The position numbers were made by a program, and so were the translations under genes. Source: Aquilonibacter sp963703325 (lineage in GTDB: Bacteria; Vulcanimicrobiota; Vulcanimicrobiia; Vulcanimicrobiales; Vulcanimicrobiaceae). From it: a DNA stretch of 64,000 nucleotides. Under the pieces are notes generated by a model. The model searched no databases, was not told the DNA's origin, and saw nothing but the letters and a program-made list of their open reading frames with translations. The number at the start of each line of letters is the position of its first letter. Position 1 is the stretch's first letter. This document shows, piece by piece, positions 16,499 to 26,168 of this stretch. The DNA lies in contig OY969805.1 in the NCBI GenBank assembly GCA_963703325.1, forward strand, positions 1,860,001 through 1,924,000. Direction: 5' to 3'.

Positions 16499-18503
16499 CT
16501 ATGGGATTACGTGGGCGACTTGGTTGGCGCCATACTCCGTCAGCCATAGACTGCCATCGGGGCCGCGCACGATCTCTTGGGGTGCTGCATTGGATGTCGG
16601 AAGCGTGAAATTGGTAATCGCGTGCGACGTCAATGAGATCTCGCTCACGGTGTTGGCAACGTTGTCGACGAACCACATCGCGTTGTCGGCACCCGCGGCA
16701 ATACCCATCGGACTTGTTCCCGTGGTTGCGTAGGCTGTCGGGGTGAACGGTCCGTCATCGTGCATTGGAATGCGTGCGACGAACCCTCCGCCAGCCGAGC
16801 TCCCAGTGAACCACATCGCGCTATCGGGTCCCGCCGTAATGTATTGCGCTCCACCCGAATTCGGCACCACCGTTTCCGTGAAGCTTGCGTCGGCCGGATT
16901 ATAGCGCCCGATCCATGTCTGTTCCGTGAACCAAATCGCGCCGTCGGGTCCCACCGCGATCGATGACGGTTGTCCGCTCGGCGTTATGCTGATTGGGTTG
17001 AATGCACCGCCGGCGCTGAGTGTCCAAATGCTGTTCGGACCGGCGCTCGCAACCCACAGCTGACCGCTGCTATCGCTCGTAATGCCGTGCGGTGTGCCGC
17101 CCGATGGTAGCGGATACTGCGTGAGGGTGTTCGTCGTCGTCACGCGGTCGACGCCCTCGAGGTTGGCGTCGGTGGCCCACATCGCGCCGTCGGCTCCCGC
17201 GACGATATCGACAAGGCTGCTGCCGGAAATAAAGAGGTTGAAGACGCCCGCGCCGTTCGAGGGATTGAACGAGTTGACGGTGTCGGTTCCAACGTCGGTA
17301 AGCCAGATGTTGCCGTCGGGTCCTACCGCCATGCCGTAGGGACCGCTCCAGCCGCCGAACTCGGTGATCTGTGTGCCGTTGATCGTGACGCTGTGCGTAA
17401 CCGGGGTGTTCGTAACCGGCAGGACAAGTGCGACGCTGCCCGAGTCGGTGATCGTGAGCGTGCATCCGCTCGCACTCGGCGCGCTGCCGCCGGTTACCGG
17501 GAGCGTCGCCGATCCGCCGCTGCCGCTGAGCGCGCCGATCGTTGCAATGTTCGTGCAACTCGTGAGGCTCGCCGTGTACGTGCGCGAGCTGCCCGCTTCG
17601 CCGAGTCCGAGCTGCACGGCACCAACCGCGCTGCCGTTGAGCGAAACCGATGCAACCGTCGTGCCGTTGACCGAGGCGATCAACGGCGCAATCGTCGACG
17701 ATTGGGAAGCGACGCCGCTGGCGCTCAGCGTGATCGTGAAGGAATAGCCCGGTACGCCGCCGCCCGTGTAATTCAGCGTGACGGAATCCGTCGACTTCGT
17801 GACGAGTACGCTACTGCTCGCCGCACCGCCGTTGAGCGAAAGGCTCGCGTAGCCGCTACCGCCGCTCTCGGTTACGGCGACCGTGATCGGATTGGCATAG
17901 GGATCGTTGGCTCCGGCCGTGATCGGGTTGTCGCCGAAGTCGGTCGGCGCGATGACAAGCACGGCGCTCTGCGGCTGGCCGTTTGCCGGCAACGAACCCG
18001 ACGGGATCGTCGCGCCCAAATGCGCGATCTCGCCGCCCACAAAGACCGGCACGCTTGTCGTCGAGCCGGCCACGACGTCGACCGTGCTCGAGCCGACGCC
18101 AAGGATCGCCGCGCCTGCGGGAATCGTATTGTTCACCGGCGCCTGATTGTAAATCGTCACGGTGAAGACGTCGCTGCCGGTCGGCACGGTGACCGTCGTC
18201 GTGCACGTACGCGAACTGCCGTTCCCCGTGCATGCACTCGAACCGGATGAGAGAATCCAGCGTCGCATTGACCGTCGTCGCACCTTGCGTCACCACGATG
18301 CCCGCGCCGAGCGCTGAGGCGGAGATGTAGGCGGGCCGGTGTGTGCCGCTTGTGCCGCTGTTGACCGGTACGATCAAGGAAATCGACACGCTCTGCATTT
18401 TGATGTTTGGCGAGGGATTCGGCTGCGGCGCGCTCGGCGTCACGCTGCCGCCTCCTCCGCACGCTGCGAGAAGCAATGTAGCGACCCAGAGGGCTTTCTT
18501 CAT
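16499..18503 (-). CDS. Lipoprotein with seven-bladed Vgb-like propeller, interrupted by a +1 frameshift
   Basis: The N-terminus MKKALWVATLLLAACGGGGS has a lipobox (LAAC). About 330 residues of Ser/Thr/Gly-rich beta domains follow. The C-terminal half has seven repeats of the type GPYGMAVGPDGNIWLTDVGT, QPSSIAVGPDGAIWFTEQTW and APQEIVRGPDGSLWLTEYGA, the pattern of virginiamycin B lyase/NHL propellers; whether it is a lyase is unknown. The frame breaks at 18253-18257, a GATTC on the coding strand; removing one T gives GATC and joins TLDLSSGSSACTGNG, for 667 residues. Its ATG overlaps the stop of the upstream lipoprotein gene (ATGA), indicating translational coupling. The break may be a sequencing error. 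Confidence 0.8.
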
Positions 18504-20277
18504 CGCTGCACCTGCACGAGGGTCGACGTGTTATCGAACACCATATACACCAGGCCGTTCGAAGCGGCGCCGATTGCGCCGGCTTGCGAGCCGTACGGTC
18601 CGTTGAGATCGGTCACCATCACGAACGTCGCCGGGTTCACGTTGGTGTCCATGCGCCCGATCCCGATCTGTCCGTTTTGCAGATAGTCGAACCAGACAAT
18701 GCCGGGCTGCGCGTTGTCCGCCATCATATACCAGGGGACTGCGCCATCGGGCACCGAGATCGTGTTGACGATGTTGCCGCTGCTGTTGAGCTGAACGATC
18801 GCCGGGTTGGGGCCGTGGTCAGTGACGAAGACGCCGTTGCTGTTGACAAGGACGTCCCACGGTGCGCCGCCCGGTTGCAACGGGTTGTTATTGCCGGGAT
18901 ACTCGATGATGCGGTCGTTGACGTTGTCGACAATCCACACGTTCGATGACGAATCCACCGCAACGCCGGCCGCGGCATTGACGCCGAGCGAAACCGGATT
19001 GGGGATCCGCTAAAAAGCGGGTAGAAGATCGCCGACGAGCCGCTCGTGTACCAGATGCCTCCAGTGTTGATGTCGAAGGCGACCGCACTGCCGTTGGGCA
19101 CAGGCATCAAGGTGGAATTGGGCCCGGGGCCGATCGTGCTCACCGGTGGTTGGGAGAATGTCTGTTCTTGATTGCCGGCGATCGCGACGAACGCCCCGGT
19201 GACGCTCACGATGCTGCCAAGAATCGGCGCCGTTGCTTGCGCGCTATAGCTGCTGGTGAAGCTCCCACCAGTCCCGTTATAGTACGAAATGCCGCCATAG
19301 TTGTTCGGCGTCGTGTAATCGACGCCGTTGTTCGTGTCGAAGACGATGCCGCCGTGATGCGTGTTATTGACGTTGAGATTGAGGTCATTGATCGACACGA
19401 AACTTGGATAGAGTGCGCTAAGTGCCGCGCCGCTGGTGGTAACCGGACCGTACGATGAATTTACCGAGAAGTTGACCGTCTGATTTTCCGAGGTGCTGAG
19501 CACGCCGTTGCCCGGCGCGTAGTAATACTGCACGCCGGTCGCACTCGGGGCGCTGATGCTGCTCGTGGACAGATAGAGCGCGCCGTTCAAATTGTTGCTG
19601 AGATTCAAGCTCAGCGTGATCGGGTTGCCGTTGGGATCGACGAAGCCGTTGCTGACGATCACATCGTTGTCGGCGTCGAGCGCGTACACGCCGATCGTTC
19701 CGGTGGTAGGAATGATTTGATGCAAGGCCGTGGGCGTAAGATCGAGCGATACGGATGCCAGCACGCTTGAAAGCGTCGCGCTCACGCTTGCGGCGCTACC
19801 TGCGACGATCGATACAGCTGGGTCGATACCCCATCCTAACTCGTTCGCGGCGGGCGGAATTGCGTTACCGGTCGGTGCTTGATCCCACGTGGTGATCGCG
19901 AAGTCGTCGGTGCCGACCGGCGCCGAAATATCGAACGTACACGAGCGATTACCGTAGGCATCGGAAGCGGAACACGTCGATCCAGGAGATGTTGACGGCT
20001 CGATGTTTGCCGCAGTCGTTGCGAGCGGCGTCCCGGTGTCGTTGCCCGCCACGTAGACGCTTACGAGCGCACCGGCAGTATTCTGCGCGATCGTGAACCG
20101 CCGCCGGAGCACCGCGTTGCGCGCGCTTGCGGCGCCAGGGACGCGCATCGTAATTGAAACCTGCACGCGGGCTTTTGCCGGGGTGCCCGATGAGCTCTTC
20201 GGGAGCACGCTTGAACCGCCCCCACTACAAGCGGCAAGCAGCGTGCTTACGAGAACGATCCCGACCCAACGCGGCAT
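18500..20277 (-). CDS. Lipoprotein with C-terminal propeller-like repeats, interrupted by a frameshift
   Basis: The N-terminus MPRWVGIVLVSTLLAACSGG carries a lipobox. The first about 170 residues resemble those of the neighbouring lipoprotein (Ala-rich helix, then TCSASDAYGNRSCTFDISAP against TCTTTVTVP), so the two are paralogues. The C-terminal part has NHL-like strands such as SSNVWIVDNVNDRIIEYPGN and NGVFVTDHGPNPAIVQLNSS. At about 19001-19007 the frame is lost; one base is missing near GGATCCCC on the coding strand. An added base gives SPNPVSLGVNAAAGVAVDSS and 592 residues in total. Function unknown; presumably an outer-membrane or periplasmic-facing protein. Confidence 0.75.
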
Positions 20278-20375
20278 GCGACGGCCTCCGCACCGGTCAC
20301 AAAGCGGCCGGCGTCCTAACCTCTTAGCAGTTTAGTGGCTGCCTCCTTCGTCCAATTTACCGGGGATCTGCGGAA

Positions 20376-21248
20376 CTACGTGTCGCCTCGTCCGGCCACG
20401 CCGTACGAAAGGCGTGCGAGGCGATGGAAGGCTTGGTAGACCGGTGGATATTCCTGGAGCCACTTGCTGTACACGATCAAGATGTACGGCGAGTCACCGA
20501 ACGGCTCGACGATCGCGATATCGCTGCGGCTGCCGTCGAGTTCGCCGGTTTTGTTTGCGACCGGAACGCCGCGCGGCAAACCGGCCGGGATCTTGTCGCG
20601 ATCGGTCTGGTGCAGCATGATATCAATCATCGCTTTGCAGTGCTCGGGCGAGCAAATCGTCGCCGTGCCCTCGCGTGCGCCGTTGGCGATCGCATAGAGC
20701 AGCTTCGCCATGTCGGCCGGCGTGGTGACGTTGTCATTATGGTGCACGATCGCGGAGAAATCGAGAAAGTGCCGCGCGAGCCGCGTCCGCGACATTCCCA
20801 GGTGCGCGCCCACGGCATTGATCGCCGGGATTCCGAGGAAGCTCATGAGATAGTTGCTCGCCGTGTTGTCGCTCAGGGTGATCATCGGGACGATCAGCTC
20901 GCGCGCGGTAAAGCGTGCACCGTCCGGCTGTTGCGACATGAAGTCGGATCCACCGATGAGGTCGCTGCGGTGCGTCGTTATGTGCTGCGCGAGTGTTCCC
21001 GGATGCCGTTCCTCCTCAACGAAGGCGGTGGTCATGATCAGCGCCTTGATCGTCGACGCGGTCGGAAAGATGACATGCTCGTTGAATGCGAACGAGGGCG
21101 GCCCATGCGCCAGCGTGCGGCAATAGACACCGACAACACCGGGTACCTGATGCGCGATTGCTGCAACGCGCGCGTACGAAGAAGCTGGCGCCGCGAGCGG
21201 ATAGGCCGCAAACGCGCCGGTCCCCACGAGAAACGCGGCGCGATTCAC
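20376..21248 (-). CDS. Class A beta-lactamase-fold serine hydrolase without the usual Glu166 motif
   Basis: A 290-residue protein with an N-terminal signal segment (NRAAFLVGTGAFAAYPLAAP). The serine active site is complete: PTASTIKAL (S-x-x-K), LSDNTASN (S-D-N) and VANKTGELDGSRSD (K-T-G). The omega-loop expected as ExxLN reads HFLDFSAIVHHNDNVTTPAD, with no Glu at that place, so fast deacylation of penicillins is doubtful; it may be a low-activity lactamase or a D,D-peptidase-like protein. GTG 21248 overlaps the TGA of the ABC-2 permease (GTGA) and has AAGGAA upstream, so it is translationally coupled to the exporter. Confidence 0.8.
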   Translation of the reverse strand: MNRAAFLVGTGAFAAYPLAAPASSYARVAAIAHQVPGVVGVYCRTLAHGPPSFAFNEHVIFPTASTIKALIMTTAFVEEERHPGTLAQHITTHRSDLIGGSDFMSQQPDGARFTARELIVPMITLSDNTASNYLMSFLGIPAINAVGAHLGMSRTRLARHFLDFSAIVHHNDNVTTPADMAKLLYAIANGAREGTATICSPEHCKAMIDIMLHQTDRDKIPAGLPRGVPVANKTGELDGSRSDIAIVEPFGDSPYILIVYSKWLQEYPPVYQAFHRLARLSYGVAGRGDT

Positions 21249-22039
21249 GAGCCGGTTCCTTGATAGTGGCGCAGTCCGGTCTTCCAGAAAAGATAGGCGA
21301 TCGAGACCCACGCAATTCCGATCGCGGGGGTCAGCAAACCGACCGCGGGGTTGAGGTGCAATCCGGTATCGGCTTTCTGCAGGAAGTACGTGGCCGGATA
21401 GTAGTTCATGAATGCAAACGGAAGGAGGAAGGCGAGCACGATCTGCACGCCGCGGGTGTAAATGCTGATCGGATAGCGGGTGAAGTCTTGCTCGAGCGAC
21501 ATCACGACCCAGCGCAGCGTGTCGACGCGCACGAACCAGAACGAAATCGTCGCCACGACGAGCGAGATTCCGAGATCGATCAGGGAACCGCCCACGATCA
21601 CCAGCGGCACGAAGGCGATAAAGACCCAATCGATTTGGACGTGGGCGGTTGCCGTAGCGACGGCGAGGGTGGCGATCGCGATGACGATCCCGTCCGGCGA
21701 GATCTGAGCAGGAACGGTAAGCACCTGAAATAGCGTGTCGAGCGGGCGGACCAGGAACCGGTCGAAGCGCCCCTCCCGCACGTAGTCCGGGACTGCAACG
21801 ACGTTAAAGAAGAGGACGTTGTGGAGTTCGTGAGCGGTCATCCAAAGCGCGTAGAGGAAGAACATTTGACGAAAGTCCCAGCCGTTCATCGACGGGAACT
21901 GTTGCATCGTAACGTACAGAGCGGCAAGCGCAACGCCGTGGTAGACGATCGTGAACACAAACCACATGATGAAATTCGCTCGGTACTCGAGCATCGTCAG
22001 GACGTTCACGCGCCAATATTGGGCGTAGGCGGCAAGCAT
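21245..22039 (-). CDS. ABC-2 type exporter permease (PF06182-like)
   Basis: A 264-residue membrane protein with six predicted transmembrane segments, among them FIMWFVFTIVYHGVALAALY, IVIAIATLAVATATAHVQI and GIAWVSIAYLFWKTG. The conserved VREGRFDRFLVRPLDTLFQV after the second pair of helices is the marker of the ABC_2 family-6 permeases, which export antibiotics, viologens or unknown compounds. It pairs with the permease at 23688 and the ATPase at 25143, but two plus-strand genes lie between. ATG 22039 is preferred; TTG 22057 would add six residues. Its start overlaps the divergent alkA-like start. Confidence 0.85.
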   Translation of the reverse strand: MLAAYAQYWRVNVLTMLEYRANFIMWFVFTIVYHGVALAALYVTMQQFPSMNGWDFRQMFFLYALWMTAHELHNVLFFNVVAVPDYVREGRFDRFLVRPLDTLFQVLTVPAQISPDGIVIAIATLAVATATAHVQIDWVFIAFVPLVIVGGSLIDLGISLVVATISFWFVRVDTLRWVVMSLEQDFTRYPISIYTRGVQIVLAFLLPFAFMNYYPATYFLQKADTGLHLNPAVGLLTPAIGIAWVSIAYLFWKTGLRHYQGTGS

Positions 22040-22944
22040 TGAAGACAGTATTCCCAAATCGCGAACGTCTCCCCGTGCGCGCGCCGTTTCGGCTCGATCT
22101 CACGGCCGACGCGCTGCGCCGGCTCGCGACCAACACGGTCGACGTCGTGACGCCCGACGGCGCCTATTACCGCGCCTTCGACGTTGGCGGGGACATCGTG
22201 GCCGTACGCGTGACGCAGCTCGACGAGACGACGCTGTGCGTTGAAAGCACCGGCACCCCGAGCGAGGGCACGCTTGCCCTCGTGGCACGAACCCTCGGCA
22301 CCGCGGTCGATTTGCGGCCGTGGACGCTCAACGCGGCGCGCGTACCGTGGATCGCGCCCTTGGAGCGGGCGTTTCGCGGTGTCAAGCCGCCGCGCTACGC
22401 CTCGCTGTGGGAGGCCTGCGTGCACGCGATCGTCTTTCAACAGATCAGCATTCACGCGGCCGCATCGATCATGCGCCGCCTCATCACCGCAATTGGAACG
22501 CCGGTCGATGTGGGCGGTGTCGCGTTGATGCCGTTTCCTTCGCCTGCAACACTTCTCGCGGCGGACGACACAACGTTGCGCGCCGCGGGCTTATCAACAA
22601 ACAAGGTGATGCATTTGCGCGCGGTTGCCGATGCGCTTACACGCGGCGACGTACGCCACGAAGAGATCGAAGCGCTATCCACGCTCGAAGCGTCCGAAAA
22701 ACTCACGCAGCTGCGCGGAATCGGTCCGTGGAGCGCTGCTGTCGTCCTGCTTCGCGGCTTCGGCCGTCTCGACATCTTTCCGCTGCGTGATTCGGGCGTC
22801 GCCCGCAGCGCCGCACTTCTTTCTGGGGACTCCGAACTTAATCTTGACAGCGTTCTAGAGATACTGGGGCCTGTTCGGGGTATGCTCTATTATCATCTCT
22901 TGCTGGGCCGTCTACGCAACCTTCCCTCCCCCCAGACGGATTGA
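22039..22944 (+). CDS. AlkA-like DNA-3-methyladenine glycosylase (HhH-GPD)
   Basis: A 301-residue base-excision glycosylase. The N-terminal part (residues 1-110) is the AlkA_N-like beta domain, then the helix-hairpin-helix and GPD loop: LTQLRGIGPWSAAVVLLRGF and IFPLRDSGVAR with the catalytic Asp. The helical region contains WEACVHAIVFQQISIHAAAS, the AlkA family signature. It removes alkylated bases from DNA. The start is uncertain: TTG 22039 gives the full frame, GTG 22075 is an alternative nearer the first conserved residues. Both it and pirin interrupt a minus-strand ABC exporter gene group. Confidence 0.88.
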   Translation: MKTVFPNRERLPVRAPFRLDLTADALRRLATNTVDVVTPDGAYYRAFDVGGDIVAVRVTQLDETTLCVESTGTPSEGTLALVARTLGTAVDLRPWTLNAARVPWIAPLERAFRGVKPPRYASLWEACVHAIVFQQISIHAAASIMRRLITAIGTPVDVGGVALMPFPSPATLLAADDTTLRAAGLSTNKVMHLRAVADALTRGDVRHEEIEALSTLEASEKLTQLRGIGPWSAAVVLLRGFGRLDIFPLRDSGVARSAALLSGDSELNLDSVLEILGPVRGMLYYHLLLGRLRNLPSPQTD

Positions 22945-22954
22945 GGGTGACACA

Positions 22955-23677
22955 ATGAAAACGCTCATCGCCCCCGCCTTCGCGATTCAGCCTTCAAAGG
23001 ATCGCGCATTTTTCGATCATGGTTGGCTTAAGACATATCATTCGTTTAGCTTTGCCGACTTCTACGATCCAAACAACGAGAATTGGGGCGCGCTGCGCGT
23101 CTTCAATGACGATACCGTTGCGGGCGGCGCCGGATTTCCTACACATCCGCATCGCGACATGGAGATCGTCACCTACGTGCTGAGCGGACGGCTCGCGCAC
23201 AAAGATTCGATGGGGAACGAAGGCATCGTTGGGCCTGGCGGCGTGCAATTTATGAGCGCCGGCACCGGCGTTCGTCACAGCGAATACAACGCCGATCCGG
23301 TCGAACCGTTGCACTTCGTCCAGATGTGGGTCATCCCGGGAAAGACCGGCGAGGCGCCCACCTACGGACAGATGGACTTCACGCCCGAAGAGCGCACGAA
23401 CACGTGGCTGCGCGTGGTCAGCGGCGATCCCGCGGTCGACGCGCCGATCCGGATCACGCAAAACGCGACGCTGGCGGTCTCACGCATCGACGATGCGACC
23501 GTGGTCTATGAGTTCGAGCCGCATCGCTACGGCTTTCTCTTCGTCGCCGACGGCAAAATCGAGGCCAACGGTGAGGTGCTCTCCAAGGGCGATGCGGTTC
23601 GCCTGTACGACGTGCCGCGTCTGGGGGTCAAAGGCCACGGCGAAGTCGTCCTCTGGGACGTCCCGGGCATCGAATAA
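22955..23677 (+). CDS. Pirin family protein (YhhW-like, quercetinase-type bicupin)
   Basis: A 240-residue bicupin. The N-terminal cupin keeps the metal site H64, H66 (THPHRDMEIV), H108 and E110 (GTGVRHSEYN), with the usual YHSFSFADFYDPNNENWGAL start. Pirins of this kind show quercetin 2,3-dioxygenase activity in vitro; the physiological substrate is not known. The ATG at 22955 follows GAGGGTG, and it lies 10 bp after the alkA-like gene, in the same direction. It converges with the second ABC-2 permease gene, ten bases away, with no evident terminator. Confidence 0.9.
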   Translation: MKTLIAPAFAIQPSKDRAFFDHGWLKTYHSFSFADFYDPNNENWGALRVFNDDTVAGGAGFPTHPHRDMEIVTYVLSGRLAHKDSMGNEGIVGPGGVQFMSAGTGVRHSEYNADPVEPLHFVQMWVIPGKTGEAPTYGQMDFTPEERTNTWLRVVSGDPAVDAPIRITQNATLAVSRIDDATVVYEFEPHRYGFLFVADGKIEANGEVLSKGDAVRLYDVPRLGVKGHGEVVLWDVPGIE

Positions 23678-23687
23678 AAATAAACGG

Positions 23688-24479
23688 TTATCCACCTTGG
23701 ATCACGATCCGGCGCGCGGCAGCCTGCCACACGACGGCTGAGAGTCCACTAAAGAGCAGAAGCCACGCGCCTTGCACGCCGAGTGCGAGCGCCCACTGCG
23801 CCGGCGTTATTACGCCGACGTAGATCAGCAGCGGCGTTGAATAGACCGCCGCAAACGGCAACGCGAAGACGATCGTACCGAAGATGCCGGGAAAGAACGT
23901 CAGCGGGATGATTTGCCCCGAGAGCAAGTCCGAAACCCAGCGCACGATGAGCTGAATCGCGAACGTCTCGAGCGTCCAGAAGGCGACCGAGTTCATCAAG
24001 AAATTGATGAAGAAATTTACGCAGTAGCCGAGTAAGAACGAGAGCGCAAAAACCGCCAATGTCGCGGGCGGCGCTACGTCGATGTGCACCAGCAGCAGCG
24101 CAAAGAGCAGCGACGGGATCACCAAGATCGCGTGCAGCACGGTCTGACCGACGCCGTCGGAAAAGAAGTAGAGCGGGATACTGATCGGCTTCATCAGGTC
24201 GGTTGCGATCGTGCCTTCGCGCAACTTCTCGCGAATCAACCGGGTGCCGTCGACCTCGAGAATCAACGACATCAGCAGCGCGATCGTCGCATAGGTAATC
24301 ATGCTATGCAGCGGCAGATTGAGCGGTATTGCGTTCTGCGAGTAAAGCGCCGTCCAAAGCGAGCGCAGCAAGTACACGCGCAACACCAGCGATCCAACCT
24401 CGGTCAAAACCTCGAGCCGATAGGTTGATTCGCGCGCGAACGCCTTTTTTGCAAACTCGATGTAGGGCTCGAGATTCAT
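23688..24479 (-). CDS. ABC-2 type exporter permease (second subunit)
   Basis: A 263-residue membrane protein with six predicted transmembrane segments (for example HAILVIPSLLFALLLVHI, LAVFALSFLLGYCVNFFINF and ALPFAAVYSTPLLIYVGVIT). It has the same family-6 marker, here LREGTIATDLMKPISIPLYF. Two such permeases of about 265 residues usually form a heterodimer with one ATPase. It sits 10 bp downstream of the left-handed beta-helix gene in the operon that begins with the ATPase at 26151. ATG 24479 is the first plausible start. Confidence 0.88.
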   Translation of the reverse strand: MNLEPYIEFAKKAFARESTYRLEVLTEVGSLVLRVYLLRSLWTALYSQNAIPLNLPLHSMITYATIALLMSLILEVDGTRLIREKLREGTIATDLMKPISIPLYFFSDGVGQTVLHAILVIPSLLFALLLVHIDVAPPATLAVFALSFLLGYCVNFFINFLMNSVAFWTLETFAIQLIVRWVSDLLSGQIIPLTFFPGIFGTIVFALPFAAVYSTPLLIYVGVITPAQWALALGVQGAWLLLFSGLSAVVWQAAARRIVIQGG

Positions 24480-24489
24480 TCCTTACTCG

Positions 24490-25146
24490 TCATCGCTTGG
24501 GCTTTTTCTTCATCGCCTCCTGACGCTTCAACTCCATCTCTTGAAGTTCGAGCATCATCGCGTCCACGACGGTATCGACCTCAGTCGTCTGCTGCTTAGG
24601 CGGCTCTTCGCCCGCGCTGCGCCGTGCCGGCGCCTTATTGGCGTGCGAGTCGAGTACCGCATCCTGCGCGTGCGTCTTGCGAAGGAACTGCGCATAGGTC
24701 AAGGCGGCCTTGGCTGCGGCGTCAGGGCTCCGCTCGACGTTGAAGACGGCTTCGATGAAGTCTCCCGACGGCAAGCGCGTCTCGCCGTCAGCGACGCGTG
24801 TATGTGCCTTGAGCGTCACGCCGTTATAGACGACCGCGCCGCTTCCGATCATGCAGCCGCCCTCGATCGTTGCGCCGACCACGTAGGCATGCGGGCCGAT
24901 GATGCAACGGTCCCCGACGGTAGCCGCAAACTGCGTTGCACTGCCGCCGCTGGCCTTGACGACGGCGTTCTCCATGATCACCGTGTCGGCGCCGATCGTT
25001 ACCGGCGCGCCCTCGGCGGTGATGATCGCACCGTGCAAGACCGCGCAGCCGGCGCCGACGGTCACGTCGCCGCTGATCGTCGCGGTCGGCGCCACATAGG
25101 CGTTCGGATGGATTTTCGGTTTCTTCGTTCCGCTCGAAAGTATCAT
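24490..25146 (-). CDS. Left-handed beta-helix (gamma-carbonic-anhydrase-like) protein
   Basis: A 218-residue protein. Residues about 10-125 carry hexapeptide repeats of a left-handed beta-helix (AYVAPTATISGDVTVGAGCA, ITAEGAPVTIGADTVIMENA, GDRCIIGPHAYVVGATIEGG), as in gamma-type carbonic anhydrases and transferases. Of the three zinc His of true gamma enzymes only one is near the right place (IGPHAYV), so catalysis as an anhydrase is unlikely. The C-terminal 90 residues are charged and helical, ending KKKPKR. Its ATG overlaps the stop of the ATPase gene (ATGA), so it belongs to the exporter operon. Confidence 0.75.
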   Translation of the reverse strand: MILSSGTKKPKIHPNAYVAPTATISGDVTVGAGCAVLHGAIITAEGAPVTIGADTVIMENAVVKASGGSATQFAATVGDRCIIGPHAYVVGATIEGGCMIGSGAVVYNGVTLKAHTRVADGETRLPSGDFIEAVFNVERSPDAAAKAALTYAQFLRKTHAQDAVLDSHANKAPARRSAGEEPPKQQTTEVDTVVDAMMLELQEMELKRQEAMKKKPKR

Positions 25147-26151
25147 AGTACGGTCTCCTGTGCGCGCGCATCGTATCCTTCGACGTAGATGCGGCGGATG
25201 ATCGATTCCAGGTCGGGTTCCTCGAGCGTGACGTCTTCGAGGCTGTACCGTTCACTTGCCTGACGGATCAGCAGAATCCGCCCGTTCGAGATTGCGGTCG
25301 AACCGGAAGCGCGCGGTGAGCGCGTCGCTGCTTTCCAGCTCGGCTCCGTCGAGGTGCGGCGCGGGCGTAGGGTGCTCGAAGCGCACGACCAGGGTTCGAT
25401 AGCGTCCGTACTCGCCCTTGATCCGCTCGACGTCACCGTCGTAGATCAGCAGCCCGTGGTCGATGAGCACGATACGGCGGCACAGGCGCTCGACGTCGGC
25501 GAGATCGTGGGTGGTGAGAATGATCGTCGTGCCGCGCTCGGCGTTGATGCGTGCGATAAACTCGCGGATCGCCTCTTTTGCCACGACGTCAAGGCCGATC
25601 GTCGGCTCATCGAGGTAGACGATCTTCGGATCGTGCAGCATAGCCGCCGCAAAGTCGCCCCGCATGCGCTGGCCAAGGGAAAGTTGGCGAACCGGCGTGC
25701 GCAGAAACTCGTCCATCGCCAAGAGCGCGATGAATTCGTCGAGATTGCGGCGGTATGTCGCGGGCGGAATGCTGTAGATGGCGCGCAGCAGTTCAAACGA
25801 CTCGATCAGCGGCAGATCCCAATAGAGCTGACTGCGCTGACCGAAGACGACGCCGATGTTCCGGGCGTTCACACTGCGCGATTCATACGGAACGACGCCC
25901 GCGACTCGGACCTCGCCCGAGGTCGGGACCAGAATGCCGGTCAGCATCTTGATCGTCGTCGACTTGCCGGCACCATTGGGCCCGATGTACCCCACCAGCT
26001 CGCCGGGTTCGAGCGACATCGTCACGCCGCCGACCGCGACGCGGTCCTCATAGGTGCGCGAGAGCAGCGTACGCAAGGCGCCCAGGGGGCCGGGCACGCG
26101 CTTCACGCTGCGAAAGACCTTGCGAAGGTCGCGGGTTTCGATGATGGGCAT
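25143..26151 (-). CDS. ABC exporter ATPase, interrupted by a +1 frameshift near its 3' end
   Basis: A DrrA-type ATPase: Walker A GPNGAGKS at 57-64, signature LSLGQRMRGD, Walker B IVYLDEPTIGLD and switch His in LTTHDLADV. Without correction the frame ends at 299 residues and lacks the usual C-terminal tail. The tail is present in the next frame (ASERYSLEDVTLEEPDLESI). The shift lies at a GATTC on the coding strand (25274-25278); removing one T gives GATC and a 335-residue protein. It powers the two ABC-2 permeases; substrate unknown. It couples to the beta-helix gene by ATGA and is divergent from the cytidylate-kinase-like gene, 17 bp away. The break may be a sequencing error. Confidence 0.88.
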
Positions 26152-26168
26152 CGCGTACGTACTTCGTC

